DNA from: JAJFJD01 sp965228695
Lineage (GTDB): Bacteria > Pseudomonadota > Alphaproteobacteria > UBA8366
DNA length: 64,000 nucleotides
Assembly: GCA_965228695.1 (NCBI GenBank)
Contig: CBDDIB010000002.1
Coordinates: forward strand, 992,001-1,056,000
Reading direction: 5' to 3'
Each line of letters begins with the position of its first letter. The first letter of the stretch is position 1. Below, piece by piece: positions 26,336 through 34,066 of the stretch. The notes under the pieces are model-generated. The model was not told the origin of the DNA. It ran no database searches and was given only the letters and a program-made list of their open reading frames with translations. A program made the translations under genes and the position numbers.

Positions 26336-27340
26336 TCAACTCATTCTGCGCGCGTAACTTGCCCCAAATTCCCGGCTTCCCTCGAAGGCGGGCGGCAAGG
26401 GCCGACCCTCCGGAAGGGTTAGCCACAAGCGCAGCATATGCCGCCGCTGGTCTGGATCGGGCCAATCCTCGAACCCGGTCCGGCCGTGAATGATCGTGTA
26501 GTTGTTGGCGATCAGCGCGTCGCCCGCCTGCATGTCGAATTCCAGCACATTCTCCTCGGCGACCTTCTCGAACAGCGCGATCGCCTCTTTCTGGGCCGGG
26601 CTGAGCGGCGGCACTTCCTCGAACCGCTGGGCGGTGTGGATGTAGCGGAGCTTCAGGTTGATCGACAGGCGGTCGGCGAACCAGTGATAGATCGGCATGA
26701 CCTGGATATTGACCCCGTCCGGCCGCTGGCCGCGGGCGTCCATGTGGAAATCCTCCTGCAGCACCTTGGCGAGGTCGGGCCGCTGTTCCAGAATGTCGTT
26801 GAAGATCTGCACGGCGCTGGCGAGCCGGCTGCGGCCGCCGGATTTCGCGGTCTGGCGGCACATCAGCATGAAGGTGTCGCAGCCGTCGTTGTGGAAGCGC
26901 TGCGGATCGTTGGTCTGAAAGCTGCGGATGTTGTCGGTCGTCTCCACCCGCGCGCCGGTATCCCGCACGCTGTGCACAAGGTTGCCCGCGCCGTCCTGCG
27001 GCTCCGGCGTGCCGAGGTGGCGGCCGAGGCCCCACAACACCGTTTTCGCGTCGTCTTCCGACATTTCGGCGATCGGCAGGCCGCGCAAGACCGTAAATCC
27101 GCGCCCGCCTTCCAATTCCCGGTGCACGCCATCGATGATGTCGGCGAGCGCCGGGATCGGAAAGTCGCCGCTGCCAAGGTCGAGCGGGTCGCGTCCGCTG
27201 TCCTTCGCGGCTTGAACCGCGGCGCGGATCGCTTCCGCCTGCTCCGGCGAAAGCGCGACGAACCAGTCCTGCCGGTCGCGGATCGCGGGGCCGCTCCAGG
27301 CGGACTGGTCGTCGATGCGGTGGGTCAGGTAGTCGCTCAT
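26336..27340 (-). CDS. TauD/TfdA-family Fe(II)/2-oxoglutarate dioxygenase (second of tandem pair)
   Basis: 334 residues. The iron-binding triad is visible as H150-x-D152 (RFHNDG) and a distal H285 (IIHGRTGF), with the 2-oxoglutarate Arg in RRHMLRLWL. The fold matches TauD/TfdA-like enzymes, often annotated as gamma-butyrobetaine-like or clavaminate-synthase-like. The ATG overlaps the stop of its upstream paralogue. The two share the GGRGF, LRGLP, PEPQDGAGNL and GRPLPP motifs and so arose by duplication. The substrate is unknown. Confidence 0.88.
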   Translation of the reverse strand: MSDYLTHRIDDQSAWSGPAIRDRQDWFVALSPEQAEAIRAAVQAAKDSGRDPLDLGSGDFPIPALADIIDGVHRELEGGRGFTVLRGLPIAEMSEDDAKTVLWGLGRHLGTPEPQDGAGNLVHSVRDTGARVETTDNIRSFQTNDPQRFHNDGCDTFMLMCRQTAKSGGRSRLASAVQIFNDILEQRPDLAKVLQEDFHMDARGQRPDGVNIQVMPIYHWFADRLSINLKLRYIHTAQRFEEVPPLSPAQKEAIALFEKVAEENVLEFDMQAGDALIANNYTIIHGRTGFEDWPDPDQRRHMLRLWLTLPEGRPLPPAFEGSREFGASYARRMS

Positions 27341-28386
27341 GTTTTTCCTCCGTTCGGCGTCATGCGCCGGGCATAGGTCGCGCCGAATTCGCGCGTGCCT
27401 TCAAAATTGGGCGGCAAGGGCCGGCCGTTCGGGATGCTCAGCCAGATCCGCAATAGATGCCGCTTGCGGTCCGCGTCGCCGCCATCCTGGTATTTGGTCC
27501 GGGCATGGAAGGTCGCGTAGTTGCTGGCGATCTGAATATCGCCGGGCTCCATGACGAAGGACAGCGCGATGTCCGGATCGCTGCAAATCTCGTCGAGCAA
27601 TGCGATCGCGTCCTTCTGCGCATCGGTGAAGGGCGGCACGTCCGGGAACCGCTGCGCCGCGTACATCAGGCTGTTCTTGTAGTTCGGCGTGAGCTGGCCG
27701 TTCCAATAGGTATAGATCGGCATGACCTGGACCTTCACGCCGTCGCGCCGCTGGCCGCGCGTATCCATATGCCAGCAGGCCTGCTGCAGAACCTCGGCAA
27801 GGTCGGGTCGGCGGCGCATCGCCTGGTTGAAGACTTCGACCGCGCTGACCAGAAGGCTCTCGCCGCCGCTGGCGCCCGCCTGCAGGCAGCACAGCATGAA
27901 GATGTCCGCGCCGTCGTTGTGGTAGTTGATCGCGGCGTCGGTCTGATAGTCGCGCAACGTGTTGGAACCGGTGAAGGATTTGCCCGTGTCGCGCACGTCA
28001 TGCATCAGGTTGCCGGCGCCGTCCTGCGGTTCCGGAATGCCGACATGCTGCGCCAGTCCCCAGAAGATCGTCCGGGCATCGGTCTCGCTGTAACGTTCCA
28101 CCGGCAGGCCGCGAACCAGCGCGAAGCCCCGCCCGCCTTCCAGTACGGGCAGCAATCCTTCCAGCCGCGTCGAGAGGGTGGGCAACGGGAAATCGTCCTT
28201 CGTCAGCGCGAAAAGATCGCTCTGATGCCCGCGGACCCGGGCCAGCGCCGCCTCGATCTCGGCGATTTCAGCGTCGGTCAGCGTAACGATCCAGTCGGAT
28301 CGCGCGCGCAAATCGGCACCGCGCCAGGCGGAAGGGTCGTCCAGCGGCGACTGCAGCGTTTCGAAGACGGGGGCGGTTTCGCTCAT
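27337..28386 (-). CDS. TauD/TfdA-family Fe(II)/2-oxoglutarate dioxygenase (first of tandem pair)
   Basis: 349 residues. Iron ligands H156-x-D158 (NYHNDGAD) and H294 (TFHARTKYQ), and an Arg in RHLLRIWLS for 2-oxoglutarate. It starts 4 bp after the stop of the amidohydrolase gene, so the three genes form one operon (amidohydrolase, dioxygenase, dioxygenase). Two paralogues side by side suggest either successive oxidations of one substrate or a heteromer. Confidence 0.88.
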   Translation of the reverse strand: MSETAPVFETLQSPLDDPSAWRGADLRARSDWIVTLTDAEIAEIEAALARVRGHQSDLFALTKDDFPLPTLSTRLEGLLPVLEGGRGFALVRGLPVERYSETDARTIFWGLAQHVGIPEPQDGAGNLMHDVRDTGKSFTGSNTLRDYQTDAAINYHNDGADIFMLCCLQAGASGGESLLVSAVEVFNQAMRRRPDLAEVLQQACWHMDTRGQRRDGVKVQVMPIYTYWNGQLTPNYKNSLMYAAQRFPDVPPFTDAQKDAIALLDEICSDPDIALSFVMEPGDIQIASNYATFHARTKYQDGGDADRKRHLLRIWLSIPNGRPLPPNFEGTREFGATYARRMTPNGGKT

Positions 28387-28390
28387 ACCG

Positions 28391-29521
28391 TTACTCCCAC
28401 CAGGCTCCGTTGACGATCATCACCTCCGGCTCCAGTTTCTGGTCGCCGGTATAGGTATTGCCCAGACTGTCGAGATACTCGAATTCGCCTTCCTCGTGGC
28501 GCAGGACGACGGCGTCGCCCGGCGACCCGGGTTTCAACGTGCCGAGATCGGGCCGCCCGACCGCTGCTGCGGCCGTGCTCGTGCCGGCGGCGATGACGTC
28601 GCTCAACGATGCGCCGAGCGAGAGGAATTTCGACATGGTGACGAGAACATCGAAGGCGGGGCCATCGATGCTGTTGACGTGCACGTCGCTGCTCATCACG
28701 TCGGGGACGAATCCATTGTCGACCATGGCGCGCGCCACGTCGAAATCGAACGATCCCCGGCCATGGCCCACGTCGTAGATGATCCCGCGCTCGCGCGATT
28801 CCTCGACCTCGCGGCGGATGTTGCGGTTGCTGTCGACCACGTTGTTCGGGAACATGCGGCAGCAATGGGTCAGGATATCGCCGGGCCGCAGCCGCTCCAG
28901 GATATCCTTGCGGCGCGGCGGGGGCGCGCCGATATGCACCATCACCGGGAGGTCCAGTTCCTCCGCCGCCTCGATCGCGCAGTCCAGCGCGCCGATTCCG
29001 ACGAGTTCCGAAACATTGTTGCCGAGACGGACCTTGACCCCGCAGATCAGATCCTCGTGCGCGCGCGCAACGTTCACACAGGCGCCGGTATTCAGCAGCC
29101 GCAGCTCGCTGGTCTCGCCCACCATGAACCCCGGTCCATAGCCGTAGATGCCGGCGTGGCTGATGTTGAGGAAGGCGATGATCCGCAGATCGGACGGCTC
29201 GATGATCAGCTTGCGGAAGCCGTGGAAAGTGCCGGCCCCGGCAGTGCCGGCATCGACGAAGGTGGTGGTGCCGCTCATCCGCGCGACCCGTTCCGCCTCG
29301 ACGCTGAGATAGGTAGCGCCCCAGTAGACATGGGCGTGGATATCGACCAGGCCCGGCGTCACCAGCCGCCCGGAAACGTCGCGCGTTTCCGTCGCGTCCT
29401 CGCCGCTCAGCCCGTCGCCGACCGCCGCGACGCGGCCGTCCTTGAAGGCCACGTCGGTGACCGCGTCGAGGCCCTGGCCCGGATCGATCACCCGGCCGCC
29501 CGTCAAAACAATGTCATACAT
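28391..29521 (-). CDS. Amidohydrolase/deacetylase family metalloenzyme
   Basis: 376 residues from the ATG at 29521 (an AGGACAGGG site precedes it; the frame runs 31 codons further without support). Residues 1-60 and the C-terminus form the beta sandwich, and the barrel starts with VDIHAHVYWG (HxH metal motif). A Lys candidate for carboxylation is in CGVKVRLG, a further His in VMVHIGAP and LTHCCRMF, and the catalytic Asp in MSSDVHVNS. It resembles dihydroorotase-like deacetylases and would hydrolyse an amide or cyclic imide before the dioxygenases act. Confidence 0.85.
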   Translation of the reverse strand: MYDIVLTGGRVIDPGQGLDAVTDVAFKDGRVAAVGDGLSGEDATETRDVSGRLVTPGLVDIHAHVYWGATYLSVEAERVARMSGTTTFVDAGTAGAGTFHGFRKLIIEPSDLRIIAFLNISHAGIYGYGPGFMVGETSELRLLNTGACVNVARAHEDLICGVKVRLGNNVSELVGIGALDCAIEAAEELDLPVMVHIGAPPPRRKDILERLRPGDILTHCCRMFPNNVVDSNRNIRREVEESRERGIIYDVGHGRGSFDFDVARAMVDNGFVPDVMSSDVHVNSIDGPAFDVLVTMSKFLSLGASLSDVIAAGTSTAAAAVGRPDLGTLKPGSPGDAVVLRHEEGEFEYLDSLGNTYTGDQKLEPEVMIVNGAWWE

Positions 29522-29692
29522 GGTCGGTCCCTGTCCTTTATTGGATCGGTGGTCGGTGTGCCGTGGCGCCGTCGCCGGGAGTGCGCAGGGGGCACGATCC
29601 GCGGTAACGTTCACGGGATTTTACCTTTCCGCGCGGATCGGGCAAATTCGCTGTACGCGCAATACTTGCACTGGCAGCTATCGAGGCCCCGG

Positions 29693-29893
29693 ATGACGGC
29701 GGGACGCGACGAAGACAAACCGACCCCGGAAGAAAAACGCCGCGTTTACGTGGTTTTCTTCCTGATCGCTTTCGCGATCGACCTTGCGGTCGGCCTGGTG
29801 CGCAACGGCACCTATACGCCGACCATGATCGGCAGTGCCATCATGATCACGTCGGTCCTGTTCTACGTTTATTCGCTTATCAAGGACCGCTGA
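29693..29893 (+). CDS. Small two-helix membrane protein, unknown function
   Basis: 66 residues from the ATG at 29693. A charged N-terminus (DEDKPTPEEKRRVY) precedes two membrane helices: VVFFLIAFAIDLAVGLV and MIGSAIMITSVLFYVYSLI. It is preceded by a GAGG-type site. Short proteins of this shape are common in alphaproteobacteria, but I cannot name a family. It is divergent from the amidohydrolase operon. Confidence 0.6.
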   Translation: MTAGRDEDKPTPEEKRRVYVVFFLIAFAIDLAVGLVRNGTYTPTMIGSAIMITSVLFYVYSLIKDR

Positions 29894-30071
29894 CCGCGTT
29901 TTCGCGATCGGGCGGGTGTTGCGCGAATGCGCTAACGGATCGTTTATTCGCACCGTGTAGGCTGTGGTTCGTCGGTCGCGATTGACAGAATTCCGTGCGA
30001 CCCCCTACACCCTATTGAACGGGCGCGAACAACAGAATTGGGCCGGTGTCTTGGCAGGACGATACGGATTG

Positions 30072-30614
30072 ATGGATCGGATCGGGCGGTTATTCCGGTA
30101 CCGTCTGGTGATCCCGGTCCTGCGCGGCAAGCACGCCCCCGAACATACCGCACGGGGCGTCCTGGTCGGGTTGTTGGCCGCCTTGACGCCGACGGTCGGC
30201 GTCCAGATGCCGATCGTGTTCGTGATCTGGCTGGCGGTGCGGGCGATGCGGCCGTCCTGGGATTTCAACCTGATCGTCGGCATGGCCTGGACCTGGGTCA
30301 CAAACATCTTCACCGTCCCGCCCTTCTATTATTGCTTCCTCGTGACCGGGCAATTCCTGATGGGGCGCGGGGGCGAAGGGGGCGGCTATAGCCAATTTCA
30401 TGAACGTCTCGAGAGCTTGCTCGCGACCGACGCCGGCGTTTTGGAAACCATGTGGATCTATGTCGCCGGCATCTTCGAGCTATGGGGCGTGCCCATGTTC
30501 GTCGGCAGCATCCCCTGGGCCATCGTGGGGTCGTGGATCGGCTACCGGTGGAGCCTGCGAATGATTCGCCGCTTCCGGCTGCGCCGCATGCGGAAAGAAT
30601 TGTCGCGCGGCTAG
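30072..30614 (+). CDS. DUF2062 membrane protein
   Basis: 180 residues from the ATG at 30072. The VLRGKHAPEHTARGVLVGLLAALTPTVGVQM segment (a long, Gly/Pro-broken first helix after a basic N-terminus) is the DUF2062 signature. More membrane helices and a strongly basic tail follow (RMIRRFRLRRMRKEL). Function is unknown; the family sits in the inner membrane. The ribosome site is weak. The frame is open to 29964, so a longer form cannot be excluded. Confidence 0.8.
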   Translation: MDRIGRLFRYRLVIPVLRGKHAPEHTARGVLVGLLAALTPTVGVQMPIVFVIWLAVRAMRPSWDFNLIVGMAWTWVTNIFTVPPFYYCFLVTGQFLMGRGGEGGGYSQFHERLESLLATDAGVLETMWIYVAGIFELWGVPMFVGSIPWAIVGSWIGYRWSLRMIRRFRLRRMRKELSRG

Positions 30615-30702
30615 CCGGCCCCGCCGGCGATTGACTTGCCGTGCCGCCGCGCCATTTATGCCATGGGCGCTCGGATGATCACTGGCGAGGAAGGGAAACG
30701 GT

Positions 30703-31056
30703 ATGAAAAATCTGAACTCGATCACCGGATATCACGCGCATGTCTATTTCGACGCGACGAGCGAGCCGGCGGCGATAACGCTTCGCGAAGGTCTGGAAGC
30801 CTTCGACGTCACGCTCGGCCGCTGGCACCATAAGCCGGTCGGCCCGCATCCGGAGTGGAGCTATCAGGTCGCCTTCGGCCCGGAGCTATTCGCCGACATC
30901 GTGCCCTTCCTGTCGCTCAATCGGGGGCCGCTGTCGGTCCTGGTGCATCCCATGACCGGCGACGCCATGGCCGATCATTTCGACCATGCGATCTGGCTCG
31001 GCGAAAAGTCCGAACTGGACCCGGCGCCGCTGAAACCGAAGGAAGATCGGGACTAA
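30703..31056 (+). CDS. DOPA 4,5-dioxygenase family protein
   Basis: 117 residues. The early ITGYHAHVYFD and later GRWHHKPVGPHPEWSYQVAF and LSVLVHPMTGD motifs are those of the DOPA_dioxygen family, small proteins carrying three conserved histidine motifs that cleave catechols (extradiol) in fungi and some bacteria. In bacteria the role is mostly untested. A GAGGAAGGG site precedes the ATG. It converges on the desaturase gene 12 bp away. Confidence 0.85.
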   Translation: MKNLNSITGYHAHVYFDATSEPAAITLREGLEAFDVTLGRWHHKPVGPHPEWSYQVAFGPELFADIVPFLSLNRGPLSVLVHPMTGDAMADHFDHAIWLGEKSELDPAPLKPKEDRD

Positions 31057-31068
31057 GCCGAACGGCCG

Positions 31069-32115
31069 CTAGGCTTGCGGTTCGGCGCTCTCGCTTTGCC
31101 GCTTCATCGCCCGGAAGCTAATCAGCTTGCTCGACTCCTCGTCCCACAAGGACAGCGGGATGCATTTCAGGCTTTGCCACAAGGTGACCCGGTTCACCTG
31201 CTTCAATTCGGGATAGCGGGCGAGACAATCGCCGAGGCGGTAGTTCGGAATTCGGCTGCACAGGTGATGCACGTGATGGGCGCCGATATTCGCCGTGAAC
31301 CAGGTCAGCACCTTCGGCATATGGAAATAGGAACTGCCTTCCAGGGCGGCGGTGTGAAAATCCCAGGCGCCTTCCTTGGCCCAATGCGTGGTCTCGAACT
31401 GGTGTTGGACGTAAAACAGCCATACGCCGATCGTCGTCGCCAGCAGGGTGATGGGCACCTGAACCATGGTGAAGGTGCCGAAGCCGATCACCAGCCCGAT
31501 CACGGTGACGACCAATGCGCTCGACACCGTGGTCAACAGCACGTCCGGCAACAGCCGCCACCGCTGCCGCAACAGGTCCAGCGGGAAGCGGAACTTGATA
31601 ACGAAGACCCAGGTGGGCGCGACCCCGAACAGGACGACCGGATTGCGGTACAGCCGGTACAACATGCGCCGCCAGAAAGGCAGGGCGCGGTATTCGCGGA
31701 CCGTCAGGACCGACACATCGCCGATGCCGCGGGCATCCAAATTGCCGGAGGTCGCATGGTGGATCGCGTGGGCGTCCCGCCAGTATTTATGCGGTGTCAA
31801 CGTGAACAGGCTGATCGCACGGCCGACCATGTCATTGGCGCGGCGCGAGCGGAGGAAGGAATAGTGACCGCAGTCATGCTGGATCATGAACAGCCGCACC
31901 ACGAATCCGGCGGCGGGAACGGCCAACAGCAGCGTGATCCAATACCCCCAGTCGAGCGTCAGCGCCATCGCCACCCACAGCGCGACCAACGGTACCACCG
32001 TGACGATGAGTTGCCGGACACCGTGTTTGGTGCTGGGCCGCGCGAACTCCTTCAGGCGCTCCGCCCAAAGACGGGCGGCGGCGCGTTGATCGCCAACGGG
32101 CTGCGATTGGGATAT
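31069..32115 (-). CDS. Fatty acid desaturase, probable ATA start
   Basis: The three histidine boxes of membrane desaturases are present: HDCGHYS, HAIHH (after PHKYWRDA) and HHVHHLC. There are paired membrane helices and a C-terminal tail. The first canonical start in frame is the GTG at 31998, but the frame stays open and protein-like upstream (DQRAAARLWAERLKEFARPST). An AAAGGG site lies 8 nt before an ATA codon at 32115-32113. Starting there gives 348 residues, beginning SQSQPVGDQRA after the initiator. This is either a rare ATA start or a base difference from ATG. It would desaturate phospholipid acyl chains in the inner membrane. Confidence 0.8.
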   Translation of the reverse strand: MSQSQPVGDQRAAARLWAERLKEFARPSTKHGVRQLIVTVVPLVALWVAMALTLDWGYWITLLLAVPAAGFVVRLFMIQHDCGHYSFLRSRRANDMVGRAISLFTLTPHKYWRDAHAIHHATSGNLDARGIGDVSVLTVREYRALPFWRRMLYRLYRNPVVLFGVAPTWVFVIKFRFPLDLLRQRWRLLPDVLLTTVSSALVVTVIGLVIGFGTFTMVQVPITLLATTIGVWLFYVQHQFETTHWAKEGAWDFHTAALEGSSYFHMPKVLTWFTANIGAHHVHHLCSRIPNYRLGDCLARYPELKQVNRVTLWQSLKCIPLSLWDEESSKLISFRAMKRQSESAEPQA

Positions 32116-32300
32116 GGCGAATGCCCTTTTTGTCGGGGTGGTCTTATACCCTGCGTGCGTTATGCGCCGGGTGCGGACCGGATGGAAATAACCTAGCCCG
32201 CGGCATGGGGCGGGTCCAGTGGAACCGACGACGATCGGCTAAACGGCGGAAAATAGCGTGGTTTGGCTTGTTCGACGGCGCCCGGAATATCACTGGCGAG

Positions 32301-32915
32301 CTAACGAGGGAAGAGCAGCCTAAGATAGCGGCGATACTCCGCGACTTGTCTTTGAACCCAGGTCGCATCGTCGTAGGCGTTCGCCATAACGAACCCGCCT
32401 TCGATTATGGTGGTGATCATTTCGGCGAGACGTTTTGCCGTAACGTCCGGATCTGCCGGCGGGCGGTCCGCTATCAGCGCGTCAATCTTTTCGATAAACA
32501 ACACCGCCCAGGTGTCGAGACTCCGGCGGATGTATTGCTTTATGTCCGGTCCGAACTGCCGACTCTCGTAGGTGTATGACGCAAAGATGCATCCCGGAAA
32601 CGGCTTGCCGAGCCCGTCCATGTATTCCTCGAAGAGCTTCAGAAAGATCAGGACCCGCTCCAGCGGATCGTCGCTCAGTCGATTCGCGCGACTTGCCCAC
32701 TCGGTGAACAACGCAAGATCATTGGCGGCATAGCGCTCTAACACGCCGCGCGCGAGCGCCTCCTTGCCCTTGAAATGATGAAAGAATGCCCCCTTGGTCA
32801 GGCCCGTCGTTTTGAGGAGATGGTCAAGCGACATCCCCGCGTAACCGTTTTCGAGGATAAGGGCCTCCGCCGCGGACAGCAGCCGCTCGCGGGTCAATTC
32901 GCCTTTTGTCGCCAC
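32301..32915 (-). CDS. TetR/AcrR-family transcriptional repressor
   Basis: About 204 residues from the GTG at 32915, which has GGAG at the right distance; a TTG at 32927 is the longer alternative. The N-terminal TetR HTH is clear (RERLLSAAEALILENGYAGMS, TTGLTKGAFFHHFKGKEAL), followed by an all-helical ligand domain with CIFASYTYES. It is divergent from an osmC-type gene, with two TetR-like operators between them (33031-33048 and 33061-33078), and it probably represses that gene and itself. The Cys of the ligand domain might sense electrophiles, as in NemR; this is speculative. Confidence 0.88.
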   Translation of the reverse strand: MATKGELTRERLLSAAEALILENGYAGMSLDHLLKTTGLTKGAFFHHFKGKEALARGVLERYAANDLALFTEWASRANRLSDDPLERVLIFLKLFEEYMDGLGKPFPGCIFASYTYESRQFGPDIKQYIRRSLDTWAVLFIEKIDALIADRPPADPDVTAKRLAEMITTIIEGGFVMANAYDDATWVQRQVAEYRRYLRLLFPR

Positions 32916-33030
32916 CACGATCTCCAAAGAAACTGTTCAGTCTGTATTAACATATTCGTAAGTGGATTGTTTGCAATGGGCTTGGCTTTATAGGGCGGAT
33001 TTTAGAAAAAATTCATTATTTTCGATTGAA

Positions 33031-33048
33031 ACAGACCGGTCGGTTTGT
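33031..33048. promoter_or_regulatory. TetR-type operator 1
   Basis: ACAGACC - GGTC - GGTTTGT: two 7-bp arms, inverted with one mismatch, flanked by A/T. It is almost identical to the second operator 30 bp downstream, and sits between the divergent tetR and osmC genes. Confidence 0.75.
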
Positions 33049-33060
33049 TATAAATGAAAA

Positions 33061-33078
33061 ACAGACCATATGGTTTGT
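33061..33078. promoter_or_regulatory. TetR-type operator 2
   Basis: ACAGACC - ATAT - GGTTTGT has arms identical to operator 1 with a different centre. It is exactly 30 bp (about three helical turns) from it. Its right end is 26 bp before the osmC ATG, where bound repressor would block transcription. Confidence 0.75.
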
Positions 33079-33104
33079 TTTTCATGTGAACGAAGGAGAT
33101 CGAA

Positions 33105-33692
33105 ATGCACAAGGAAACAAACACCATGACCAACGGCGTCGACATTGGTGCCCTATCGGCAACGATCGACGCGGTAAAGAGCGACCCGGACCTTGCAAAG
33201 TTCGTTTTTCGAATCCGGAACGAGTGGATCGACGGCGGCCTCAACCGGTCTTCGGTCACCGATTTCTATGGAACGCGGCAGGACCTATCCCATGAGACCG
33301 CTTTCGAGCTTTTCAACGACGAACCGCCGGTGCTGCTATCCGGAGATAAAGGACCCAACCCGGTGGAAAACCTGTTGCACGCCTTGGCTGGTTGTCTCAC
33401 GACCTCGTTGGTCTACCACGCGGCGGCGCGCGGCATCGCAGTCGACTCCGTCGCAACCCGGTTCGAGGGAGATCTCGATTTGCGTGGCTTCCTCGGGCTC
33501 TCGGAGGAGGTTCGAAAAGGCTATCAGTCAATTCGAGTCACTTTCGAGATTGGTGGCGATGCCAGCGCACAGGAGAAGCGCGACCTCATCGCGATGGCCC
33601 AAACCTTCTCACCCGTCTTCGACGTGGTTACGAACGGCGTGCCGGTCGACTGCCGCCTCGCCGAGGACCAGGCGGAAAATCAGGCGGCGTGA
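33105..33692 (+). CDS. OsmC-family peroxide/organic hydroperoxide protein
   Basis: 195 residues. The OsmC core is visible: GPNPVENLLHALAGCLTTSLVYHAAARGI (with the first reactive Cys in AGCLTT), then FEGDLDLRGFLG, a VRKGYQSIRVTFEI strand, and VTNGVPVDCRLAE. OsmC/Ohr-type proteins reduce organic peroxides with paired thiols; YhfA-like members lack one, so activity is not certain. A strong AGGAGAT site precedes the ATG. Expression is probably de-repressed when the divergent TetR leaves its two operators. Confidence 0.85.
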   Translation: MHKETNTMTNGVDIGALSATIDAVKSDPDLAKFVFRIRNEWIDGGLNRSSVTDFYGTRQDLSHETAFELFNDEPPVLLSGDKGPNPVENLLHALAGCLTTSLVYHAAARGIAVDSVATRFEGDLDLRGFLGLSEEVRKGYQSIRVTFEIGGDASAQEKRDLIAMAQTFSPVFDVVTNGVPVDCRLAEDQAENQAA

Positions 33693-34066
33693 CCCCGATG
33701 GTCCTATTCTCGCGCCGGATTTCGGAAATTCTTATGGGCAGGAGATGTCGAGCCTTAATTCGGCAGCGCAGAATCAACGCATTGATGTCGCCGTAGACAG
33801 CGGGCACTGATAGGCCATGCGGTTCAGGGCCGGATACGGCGGTCACATGACCGCCGTATCCGGCCTCTATCGGCAGGCGGTGTTAATTAATTGGATGAAT
33901 CGCCGGCGCCGAGCACAAATCCTATGCGAAGGCTTGATTTCCCGCCCTTCCGCTTCCCATTTGCGCGGTTTGTGTATAAACAACGGGCGATGCCCTTCGA
34001 GGAAAGCGGAGGGCCCCTATATACATTTGTGTTTGGGCATCCTTTTGACGTTGGAGGAGTTGAGCC
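33693..34066. other. Intergenic region before acnA
   Basis: No supported gene in this 374-bp stretch. It holds the perfect 38-bp palindrome at 33828-33865, then an AT-rich segment (about 33880-33990) that likely includes the acnA promoter, and the acnA ribosome site GGAGG at about 34051-34056. The short frames crossing it lack protein character. Confidence 0.6.
33828..33865. repeat. Perfect long inverted repeat (18-bp arms)
   Basis: Each arm is 18 bp (GGCCGGATACGGCGGTCA and its exact complement) separated by only 2 nt. No T tract follows on either strand, so it is not a standard intrinsic terminator. It may be a bidirectional hairpin at the end of the osmC transcript, a REP-like element or a protein-binding palindrome. 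Confidence 0.8.

Noticed and set aside
33828..33865. Intrinsic terminator of osmC
   Set aside because: The stem is perfect but no T tract follows on either strand and the loop is only 2 nt, so it is listed as a repeat.
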